A DNA stretch of 6,457 bases from assembly GCA_023427125.1 (NCBI GenBank), contig JAEZBP010000496.1, positions 1 to 6,457 of the forward strand, read 5' to 3'. Positions 1 to 5,681 of this stretch are shown piece by piece. This DNA comes from Pseudomonadota bacterium (GTDB lineage: Bacteria > Myxococcota_A > Polyangia > Polyangiales > Sandaracinaceae). The notes below the pieces were generated by a model. That model had not been told where the DNA came from and searched no databases. It saw only the letters and a list, made by a program, of their open reading frames with translations. Position 1 is the stretch's first letter. The number at the start of each line of letters is the position of its first letter. Made by a program: the position numbers and the translations under genes.

Positions 1-1025
1 ACCTCGCCTCGCGCGGCGGCTCGCTCGAGGCGCGGCTCGAGGCCTGGCACGACGCGCTGCGCTTCATCTCGGACGACGAGAAGCGCGGCGAGGTGGAGGC
101 CAAGATGGGCCTCGCGGTGCTCGAGGATGCGCGTCTGCGAGGCGCGACGAGCGCGGAGGAGAAGCGGCGGCTCGCCGACGCGGCGCTGCGCCTCGAGCGC
201 GCCGATCACGGGAGCGACGCCGCCGACGCCTACGCGATCCTCGGCCGCAGCGAGGATCAAGCGCGCTGCCTCGAGGCGGCCGGCGAGATCGAGAAGCTCG
301 AGGCGCTGCTCGAGAAGACCGGCAAGAAGGACGAGCACCAAGGCGCGCTGCGGCGCCTGCTCTCCGATCACGACATGGCCCTGAAGTACGGCGCGCGGCT
401 CGAGGCCCGCGCGGCGCTGCGTGAGGCCTCGCGCCTCGCCCCCGAGGATCGCTCGGTGGCGGAGCTCCTGCGCCGGCTCGAGGGCCGCATGCCGCCTCCC
501 TCGCGGGTCTCCCTCGCGCTCGACGGGCGACGCGTCAGCCTCGTCGGCCGCCTGCCCGCCGTGCTCGGCCGCACCGACTGCGACGTCCCCCTCCGCGGCA
601 CCAGCGTCTCGCGCCGCCACGCCGAGATCGCGCTCGCCGGCGACAAGCTCGTCCTGCGCGACCTCGACAGCCGCAACGGGACGCTCGTCCGGGGCCTGCC
701 GATCGCGTCGGCGATCGAGCTCTCGGGCGCCACCGAGGTCGGCCTCGGCGACGACGTCACGCTCGCGATCGCGCCGCGGGGGCGCACGGTCACGATCGAC
801 GTGAAGAGCGGGCTCGATCGCGGCGAGCGCGTCGTCCTCGGCGACGGTGAGCTGCGCGCGGACGGCCTCTCGGCGACGATCCGCTTCGATCAGGGCTGGG
901 CGGTGCTCCGAGCCGATCCCGGCGTCGATCTGACGCTCGACGGACAGACCTGCGCGCTCCCCGTGCACCTCCTCGAGGGCGACCGGCTGCGCGTCGGCGG
1001 CGTCGAGGTCGAGGTGGTGGCGTGA
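1..1025 (+). CDS. TPR-like/FHA-domain phosphothreonine-binding protein (5' partial)
   Basis: This is probably a cytosolic adaptor that binds phosphothreonine peptides. The frame is open from base 3, and the codons before the first ATG (position 93) read as ordinary coding sequence, so the true start lies upstream of the window; about 340 residues are visible. Counting from the Met at 93, residues 1-135 are helical and Ala/Leu/Glu-rich, like a TPR-type solenoid. Residues 139-228 form a canonical FHA domain: GR at 159-160, SxSRRH at 171-176 and LDSRNGT at 191-197, which are the phosphopeptide-binding and fold-defining residues of the family. Residues 231-309 look like a second, degenerate FHA sandwich. 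They end in the typical LEGDRLRVGG strand pair but lack the GR and SRRH motifs. No signal peptide or membrane segment is visible. The stop overlaps the start of the kinase gene, so the kinase or its targets are likely partners. The FHA call is firm; the solenoid and second FHA are inference. Confidence 0.9.
   Translation, partial: LASRGGSLEARLEAWHDALRFISDDEKRGEVEAKMGLAVLEDARLRGATSAEEKRRLADAALRLERADHGSDAADAYAILGRSEDQARCLEAAGEIEKLEALLEKTGKKDEHQGALRRLLSDHDMALKYGARLEARAALREASRLAPEDRSVAELLRRLEGRMPPPSRVSLALDGRRVSLVGRLPAVLGRTDCDVPLRGTSVSRRHAEIALAGDKLVLRDLDSRNGTLVRGLPIASAIELSGATEVGLGDDVTLAIAPRGRTVTIDVKSGLDRGERVVLGDGELRADGLSATIRFDQGWAVLRADPGVDLTLDGQTCALPVHLLEGDRLRVGGVEVEVVA
1011..1016 (+). promoter_or_regulatory. 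Ribosome binding site for the kinase gene
   Basis: GAGGTG lies five bases before the GTG at 1022, inside the last codons of the FHA gene. It matches the anti-Shine-Dalgarno core and supports the GTG start, whose last two bases (TG) plus the next A are also the TGA stop of the FHA gene. This arrangement is typical of translational coupling. Confidence 0.6.
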
Positions 1026-2281
1026 GCCTCTGGCGCCGCCTCTTCGGTCGCGACGAGAGTGTCCCCGAGGTCGACGTCGCGGCGCCGGAGCCACCGCCCG
1101 AGCCGCCCCGCGAGCCGGCGCCGCTCCCCAAAGGCGATCCCGAGGCCTTGCTCGATCGGCTCGGTGAGGGCGGCGAGCTCCTGGCCGACGACGACGCGAT
1201 CCTCGCCGCGATCGACGCGCTCGCGCAGAAGGGCCGCGAGGCCCGCGCGATCGATCTCGCGCGGCGCGTCCTCTTCCACCACCCCGATCGGCGCCGGGTG
1301 CACCAGCGCGTCGCGGAGCTCCTCGCCTCGCGCGGCGACGACGAGGGCGCCGCGCGCCTGCTCGAGCCCTTCGTCGATCGCCCCGAGGCGACGCTCGAGC
1401 TCTGGATGCTGGCCGCCGAGATCGCCGAGCGCCGCGGGGATTCCACCCGCGCGCTCGCGCTCTACGAGCGGGTCGTCGCGCGTGATCTCGACTACCCGAG
1501 GGCGTGGGCGCGGGTGCGCCGGCTGCGCGAGGGCGATCGGGCGCCCGCCGAGCTCGGCGCGACCCTGATGGTCGACGGCGCGCTGACCCGCGGGCGCTAC
1601 CGCGTGACCCGCGAGCTCGGCCGCGGCGGGGCGGGCACGGTCTTCCTCGCCGCCGACCTCTCGCTCGGCCGCGACGTGGCGCTCAAGGTCTATCACCGCC
1701 GGGGGCGCGCCGAGCGCACGCGCCTGATCGTCGAGTGCAGGACCGCCGCGCGGCTCGAGCACCCGGGCGTGGTGCGGGTCTTCGACGTGGACGAGTCGCT
1801 GGCGGCGATCGCGATGGAGCACGTGCTCGGCGGCTCGGTGCGCGGCGAGCTCAAGAAGGGCCGCGTGGCGCCGCCTCGCGTCGTGCGCTGGGCCCAGACC
1901 TCGGCGGACGCGCTCGCGTACATCCACGCGGCGGGCGTGGTGCATCGCGACTTCAAGCCCTCGAACATGCTGCTGCGCGCGGACGAGCGGGTGGTGCTGA
2001 CCGACTTCGGTGTCGCGTGCCGGGCGGGCGAGCAGCCGGCGGCGGGGCAGGGCGCCGGGGAGGGCACGCTCGCCTACATGCCGAGCGAGCAGCGCGCGGG
2101 CGCGCCGGCGAGCGGCTCGATGGACGTCTACGCGTTCGGCGCGTCGCTGAAGGAGATCCTCGAACACGCCGCGAGCGAGCCGCCGCACGAGCTGCAAGAG
2201 CTCGCGCTCGCGTGCATGCGCGCCGACCCGAAGCAGCGCCCGACGGCCGCGTGGCTCGCCGATCAGCTCCGCGCGCTCTGA
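1022..2281 (+). CDS. Hanks-type serine/threonine protein kinase with N-terminal helical-repeat region
   Basis: This kinase transfers phosphate from ATP to Ser/Thr of protein substrates. It is 419 aa, starts with GTG and has no transmembrane segment, so it is probably soluble, unlike PknB-type sensor kinases. Residues 21-37 are a Pro/Glu-rich linker. Residues 38-175 are helical and TPR-like (AAEIAERRGDSTRALALYER at 131-150). Residues 191-419 are the kinase domain: glycine loop GRGGAGTV at 200-207, ATP-binding K222, probable alpha-C E238, catalytic loop HRDFKPSN at 308-315 (D310, K312, N315), DFG at 328-330, DVYAFG at 368-373 and the subdomain XI Arg at 406. All core catalytic residues are present, so it should be active. 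The APE motif is altered to PSE (354-356), and the activation loop contains one Thr (T349) and no Ser before that motif. The gene is coupled to the FHA gene by a 4-bp overlap. Its 3' end overlaps the convergent Uma2 gene by 19 bp. Its substrates cannot be read from sequence. Confidence 0.95.
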   Translation: MSLWRRLFGRDESVPEVDVAAPEPPPEPPREPAPLPKGDPEALLDRLGEGGELLADDDAILAAIDALAQKGREARAIDLARRVLFHHPDRRRVHQRVAELLASRGDDEGAARLLEPFVDRPEATLELWMLAAEIAERRGDSTRALALYERVVARDLDYPRAWARVRRLREGDRAPAELGATLMVDGALTRGRYRVTRELGRGGAGTVFLAADLSLGRDVALKVYHRRGRAERTRLIVECRTAARLEHPGVVRVFDVDESLAAIAMEHVLGGSVRGELKKGRVAPPRVVRWAQTSADALAYIHAAGVVHRDFKPSNMLLRADERVVLTDFGVACRAGEQPAAGQGAGEGTLAYMPSEQRAGAPASGSMDVYAFGASLKEILEHAASEPPHELQELALACMRADPKQRPTAAWLADQLRAL

Positions 2282-2871
2282 GTGGGCGCCTCGTCTGCGG
2301 GGTCGAAGGGCAGCTCGTCGGTCTTCGCGTAGACCTCGTCGAGCTCGAGGCGCACGCCGACGCTCTCGAGATCGATCCCACCGTCGGTCACGTCGGTCAG
2401 GAGCCACTGCCCGGTCTCGAGCCGCCGCCAGAGCTCGGCGTGCCGGACGTTGGCGTCGACGAGGAGCACCTCGCGCACCGAGGGCATCTTGCGGTAGTGC
2501 CGGACCTTGGCGCCCTGGTCGTGGTCCCGGGTGCTGGCGGACAGCACCTCCACGATGAGCCGCGGGTTGAGGAGCGCGCGCGGTCGATCGTCCGTGAAGC
2601 GCGGCTTGTCGCACACGACCGTGAGGTGCGGGTAGATGTAGCTCCCGGTCTCTGCGACGTACACCCGTTGGTCGCTGCCGAGGACGTGACACGGACGCGC
2701 TTCGAAGGCGGCGTTCAGCCTGTGCCCCAGATTGCTCGCGACCTGATTGTGCCGAGGCGATGCCCCGGCCATCGCGACGACCACCCCATTGAGGTACTCG
2801 TACTTGACGAGAGGATCGGTATCGAGCGCGAGGTACTCCTCGATGCTCATCGCCCGTCCCGGCTCACCCAT
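2263..2871 (-). CDS. Uma2-family (DUF820) putative restriction endonuclease-like protein
   Basis: Uma2 proteins adopt a PD-(D/E)XK nuclease fold, but their biological role is largely unknown. This one is 202 aa, a normal full length. Family hallmarks are in order: EEYLAL at 11-16, KYEYLNG at 23-29 with E25, MAGASPRHN at 34-42, the strand YPHLTVVC at 80-87, LIVEVLSAST at 105-114 with E108, K122, and LLVD at 136-139. The family usually reads YPD at the strand, and that Asp is a predicted metal ligand; here residue 82 is His (codon CAC), so nuclease activity is uncertain. The start at 2871 gives an N-terminus (MGEPGRAMSIEEYL) of the kind seen in relatives. A second ATG at 2850, with GGGACG upstream, is a credible alternative and would fit the predicted promoter better. 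The gene stands alone, divergent from the membrane-protein gene and convergent with the kinase gene. I see no toxin-antitoxin partner or methyltransferase beside it. Confidence 0.9.
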   Translation of the reverse strand: MGEPGRAMSIEEYLALDTDPLVKYEYLNGVVVAMAGASPRHNQVASNLGHRLNAAFEARPCHVLGSDQRVYVAETGSYIYPHLTVVCDKPRFTDDRPRALLNPRLIVEVLSASTRDHDQGAKVRHYRKMPSVREVLLVDANVRHAELWRRLETGQWLLTDVTDGGIDLESVGVRLELDEVYAKTDELPFDPADEAPTQSARS

Positions 2872-2877
2872 GCCGGT

Positions 2878-2906
2878 AGTATCGCGACCGCACGGCGCGG
2901 CGACAA
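2878..2906 (-). promoter_or_regulatory. Possible sigma-70-type promoter for the Uma2 gene
   Basis: Reading the minus strand, TTGTCG (2906-2901) is followed by exactly 17 bases and then GATACT (2883-2878). Each hexamer matches 4 of 6 consensus bases. Transcription would begin near 2871. That means either a leaderless message from the ATG at 2871 or a leader of about 20 bases for the alternative ATG at 2850. GC-rich genomes often have weak consensus matches, so this is tentative. Confidence 0.35.
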
Positions 2907-2954
2907 GGCGGGGCGCGCTTGCCGGATCGGGGCGCGCGGGCTAATGGCCGGGCC

Positions 2955-2960
2955 GAGGAG
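2955..2960 (+). promoter_or_regulatory. Ribosome binding site fixing the GTG start of the membrane protein
   Basis: GAGGAG sits six bases upstream of the GTG at 2967, an ideal Shine-Dalgarno arrangement. It decides the start: the in-frame ATG at 2919 would add 16 residues (MPDRGARANGRAEEPH) that do not resemble a natural N-terminus. The GTG start gives the Lys-rich N-terminus MAKKGKLPKP. Confidence 0.65.
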
Positions 2961-2966
2961 CCGCAC

Positions 2967-3860
2967 GTGGCGAAGAAGGGCAAGCTTCCCAAGCCGAGGG
3001 ATCCGAGCAAGGCGTTCGAGGAGATCGAGCGGCCCACGATCAAGTGGAAGACGCTGGCGCTGATCGCCGGTCTCTTCGTGGTCCTCTGGATCACGTCGTT
3101 CATGATCCAGCAGTCGACCGACTCGGCCTGGGGCTGGGTGCCGGTCGGCGTCGTCGGCGCGCTCACGATCGCGGCGATCGGGTTCGGGATCTACGTCTGG
3201 CGGCTCACGCAGAAGTCGCGCGGGATCGTGGACATCCTCTCGCAGGCGACCGACGAGGAGGGTCGTAAGCGGGCGCTCGAGAAGCTCGGGCAGGCCGACA
3301 GCAGCGACGCGATGGCGGCGTTCGCGCGGGCGCAGCTGGTGGCCCGCGAGAGCCCCTCGGAGGCGATGGCGATCCTCGAGGGGATCGATCTGAAGAAGGC
3401 GCCGGCGGTGGTCCAAGACGACGTCCGCGCGAACCTGGCGTTCCTGTATCTGATGAACGGGCGCGCGAAGGATGCGCGGGCGCTGGCGGACGAGCTGCGG
3501 CTCGATCGGCAGCCGAACGCGAAGGCGAAGGCGATGTACGCGGCCGTCTCGGCGGAGGCGTTCGCGCGGACGGGCAAGGCGGACGAGGCGACGAAGCTGC
3601 TCGAGACCTACGACGCGGAGGACAAGGAGTACGGCGAGGTGAAGTCGATGCTCCTCCGCGCTCAGGTCTACACGTACCTCGCGACGAAGAAGCGCGGCAT
3701 GGCCGAGCAGGCGATGCGCAAGCTGGCGAAGCTCGACCCGAACATGCTCGCGCCGTTCGTCCAGAAGGGGGCGCGCCCGGAGCTTCAGCAGCTGGCGCAG
3801 AAGGCGCTCAAGGGCGCGGGGTTCGCGCCCAAGCAGAAGATGCAGATCCAGCGCCGTTAG
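2967..3860 (+). CDS. Inner-membrane protein with two transmembrane helices and cytosolic helical repeats
   Basis: I do not recognise a named family. With the GTG start the protein is 297 aa. Residues 1-27 are basic and hydrophilic. Two hydrophobic helices follow at about 28-47 (TLALIAGLFVVLWITSFMI) and 56-79 (GWVPVGVVGALTIAAIGFGI), joined by a short polar loop. Lys/Arg at the outer ends of both helices predict that both termini face the cytosol. Residues 85-285 are Ala/Lys/Glu-rich amphipathic helices in pairs of TPR-like spacing, for example around 152-176 (ANLAFLYLMNGRAKDARALA) and 189-213. The C-terminus is basic and ends in KQKMQIQRR. A scaffold or assembly role at the inner membrane is possible but unsupported. 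The gene stands alone in its orientation, divergent from the Uma2 gene and convergent with the FadL-like gene. Its TAG stop lies within a perfect hairpin. Confidence 0.75.
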   Translation: MAKKGKLPKPRDPSKAFEEIERPTIKWKTLALIAGLFVVLWITSFMIQQSTDSAWGWVPVGVVGALTIAAIGFGIYVWRLTQKSRGIVDILSQATDEEGRKRALEKLGQADSSDAMAAFARAQLVARESPSEAMAILEGIDLKKAPAVVQDDVRANLAFLYLMNGRAKDARALADELRLDRQPNAKAKAMYAAVSAEAFARTGKADEATKLLETYDAEDKEYGEVKSMLLRAQVYTYLATKKRGMAEQAMRKLAKLDPNMLAPFVQKGARPELQQLAQKALKGAGFAPKQKMQIQRR

Positions 3861-3881
3861 GGCGCTGCCAAGCGCCCTAAC
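3856..3881. terminator. Perfect 11-bp hairpin containing the stop codon; probable bidirectional transcript end
   Basis: GTTAGGGCGCT (3856-3866), loop GCCA, then AGCGCCCTAAC (3871-3881) is an uninterrupted inverted repeat. The TAG stop of the membrane-protein gene is bases 3858-3860, inside the left arm. The hairpin lies between two convergent genes and would form in RNA from either strand. No T-tract follows on either side, so it is not a textbook intrinsic terminator. It could block 3'-exonuclease, assist Rho or act as a weak terminator. Confidence 0.5.
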
Positions 3882-3933
3882 CCCGTGCCCGTGCCCGGTC
3901 GGGACGAACGGGCGCGGGCTCGGGCAGGGGCTC

Positions 3934-3948
3934 GCGCGCTCCGCGCGC
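3934..3948. terminator. Short GCGCGC hairpin downstream of the FadL-like gene
   Basis: GCGCGC (3934-3939), three bases TCC, then GCGCGC (3943-3948) can form a 6-bp all-GC stem. On the minus strand it lies about 20 bases after the FadL-like stop codon, where a terminator would be expected. It has no T-tract, and alternating GC is common by chance in this composition. The rest of the spacer (3882-3968) shows nothing else clear. Confidence 0.2.
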
Positions 3949-3968
3949 TGGCACGGTGCGGAGACGAT

Positions 3969-5681
3969 CTAGCGACGACGGCGGCGACGGGGGCGGGGCT
4001 CTTCCTCTTGCTCGGCGGGCTCGACCGCGGGGGCCTCGGGCTCCTCGGGGGTCGCCTCGGGGGCGGGCTCGCCTCCCTGGCCGCGGCCCTGCAGGTACCA
4101 CGGTGTTCCGGGATCGACCGGCGCGGCGGGATCCTCCGAGCTCGTCGCGGAAGCACCGTCGGGATCGGGAGCCGTCTCCTCCGGCTCCTCGACCGGCGCA
4201 GGGGCCGGCTCGTCGTCCTCGCCGGGGCCGCGGATGTTGCCGGAGTCGCCCTGCCAGCGGACGCCGAGGCCGAAGAAGGGCGCGGTCATCGAGTAGTCGC
4301 CGTTGCCGACGTAGATCGTCTCCGCCGCGCTGGCCGGCGGGCGGATCGGGTTCGCCTGCGGGACCATGCTGTCGCGCACCTGGCGGCTCGCCAGCCACAG
4401 GTAGCCGGCGGCGATGTCGATCGTGACCTCGGGGCTCACGTGGATGCCGACGCCGGCGCTCGCCAGCACCTTGTCGCTGTCGATCGTGAGCGCCGTCAGG
4501 TACGGATCGCTGAACGCGCCGTTCTCCCAGTAGCCGCCGAGGCGCACGGTCACCGCCCGCTCGATCGTGTACGCGCCGCCCACCCGCACGCTCACGGTGT
4601 CGCTCATGTTGCGCGGGATGTTCATCGGGCCGACCTGGTAGTCGAGCGCGCCGCCGAGCGCGTCCTCGATCCACACGTCGCTCGGGTGGATGCGCGCCTC
4701 GTCCTGCAACGACCACGTCTCCCACACGACCGACGCCTCGAGCCGCAGCTCCGGAATCGGCCGCACCTCGACGCCGAAGCGCACGATCCACGGGAACTCG
4801 AGCTGCACGTCGGCGCGGGTGTCGTCGCGGCACGGCTCGCCCGCGCGCTCGTGGTTGCAGCCGGCACGCCGGTTCACGACCTCGGCGCCCTGGAACGCCG
4901 CGGCGCCCGGCGGCCGCACCTGAATCAGCGCGCTCCCTTCCAGGTTGAAGGGCGTCGAGATCGAGAGGCCGACCTTCACCATGTCGAGGTCGAGCACCCC
5001 GCCGAGCACGAAGAAGGGATAGAAGACCGGCAGGCTGATGTGAGCTACGCCGTCGTACTCGGGGTCCTCCGGGAAGCTGCAGATCACGCCGTCGCACGCG
5101 CTGAGCGCGACCTCGGCGTTGAAGCTCCCGAAGAGCAGGTGCGTCGCGAGGCCGATCGAGAGCTCCTCGATCGGCCGCCACGCCGCCGCGAGCGCGACGG
5201 TGCTGAGCAGGCTGCCCTCGAGCGAGAGGAGCGAGTAGCGCTGCGGCGCCGGCTGCTCGACGCCCCCCACGTCGATCGAGCGCGGCCACTCCGGCAGCAC
5301 CGCGTTGGGCGCGAAGACGCCGAGCCCGAACGTGAAGTTCGGCAGCTCGTCGATCGAGAACGAGCCGGCCACCGTCGGGATCGGCACGTACGGGTGGTGG
5401 GCGCCGACGGTCGGCAGCGTGGCGCCGCCGCCGTCGATGCGGGTGTAGGTGGTCTCGAAGAGCGTCAGCGTCGCGTCGATCAGGAGCTGGTCGCCCGAGT
5501 AGGCGAGGCCCGCCGGGTTGAGCCAGAGCGCGTGCGGATCCTCGACGCCCGCGATCACCGCGCCGCCCCGGCCGAGCGGCCCGCTGCCGCGCTCGAGCAG
5601 GTAGAAGCCGCCCGCGGCGGCCGGCGAGGGCGCGACGAGGAGCACGGACAGAGACGCGAGCGCGACGATCAGCGTGCGCAT
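3969..5681 (-). CDS. OmpP1/FadL/TodX-family outer-membrane transport protein with C-terminal tail
   Basis: Members are 14-strand beta-barrels that let fatty acids or other hydrophobic compounds cross the outer membrane. Starting at the ATG at 5681 the protein is 570 aa. Residues 1-23 are a signal peptide with probable cleavage after APSPAAA. The mature N-terminus (GGFYLLERGSGPLGRGGAVI) and WLNPAGLAY at 53-61 match the family's N-terminal hatch, including its conserved NPA. Alternating strands continue to about residue 477 (FFGLGVRW). Residues 196/201 and 275/284 are Cys pairs, probably disulfides in exposed loops. After the barrel comes a tail of about 90 residues, rich in Pro, Glu and Ala and ending in six Arg; E. 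coli FadL is about 446 aa and lacks it. The start lies inside the upstream Cys-rich gene (13-bp overlap), with only a weak GAG upstream, so translation is probably coupled. The frame stays open back to an ATG at 5801, but that extension would hide the signal peptide. The transported substrate is unknown. Confidence 0.88.
   Translation of the reverse strand: MRTLIVALASLSVLLVAPSPAAAGGFYLLERGSGPLGRGGAVIAGVEDPHALWLNPAGLAYSGDQLLIDATLTLFETTYTRIDGGGATLPTVGAHHPYVPIPTVAGSFSIDELPNFTFGLGVFAPNAVLPEWPRSIDVGGVEQPAPQRYSLLSLEGSLLSTVALAAAWRPIEELSIGLATHLLFGSFNAEVALSACDGVICSFPEDPEYDGVAHISLPVFYPFFVLGGVLDLDMVKVGLSISTPFNLEGSALIQVRPPGAAAFQGAEVVNRRAGCNHERAGEPCRDDTRADVQLEFPWIVRFGVEVRPIPELRLEASVVWETWSLQDEARIHPSDVWIEDALGGALDYQVGPMNIPRNMSDTVSVRVGGAYTIERAVTVRLGGYWENGAFSDPYLTALTIDSDKVLASAGVGIHVSPEVTIDIAAGYLWLASRQVRDSMVPQANPIRPPASAAETIYVGNGDYSMTAPFFGLGVRWQGDSGNIRGPGEDDEPAPAPVEEPEETAPDPDGASATSSEDPAAPVDPGTPWYLQGRGQGGEPAPEATPEEPEAPAVEPAEQEEEPRPRRRRRR

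Noticed and set aside
765..772. GCGATCGC octamers (also at 1805 and 6440) resembling HIP1
   Set aside because: Only three copies occur, at least the first two within Ile-Ala codon runs; too few to claim a repeat family.
1321..1337. 17-base exact repeat shared with positions 2-18
   Set aside because: Both copies encode LASRG in helical regions made of the favoured codons; shared codon bias explains it, and the flanks differ.
890..2692. 600-codon open frame on the minus strand across the kinase gene
   Set aside because: It is antisense to the clear kinase and FHA genes. Its translation is Arg/Ala/His-rich with no domain, as expected of a shadow frame in GC-rich DNA.
2919..2945. TTGCCG/GCTAAT as a promoter for the membrane-protein gene
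   Set aside because: The spacing is only 15 bases, each hexamer matches 4 of 6, and the start would leave almost no leader before the ribosome binding site.
1504..3063. 519-codon plus-strand frame spanning the kinase and Uma2 genes
   Set aside because: It crosses two well-supported genes on opposite strands and yields low-complexity protein.
3877..5289. 470-codon minus-strand frame overlapping the FadL-like gene
   Set aside because: It is out of frame with the barrel gene, extremely Arg/Gly-rich and shows no credible domain.
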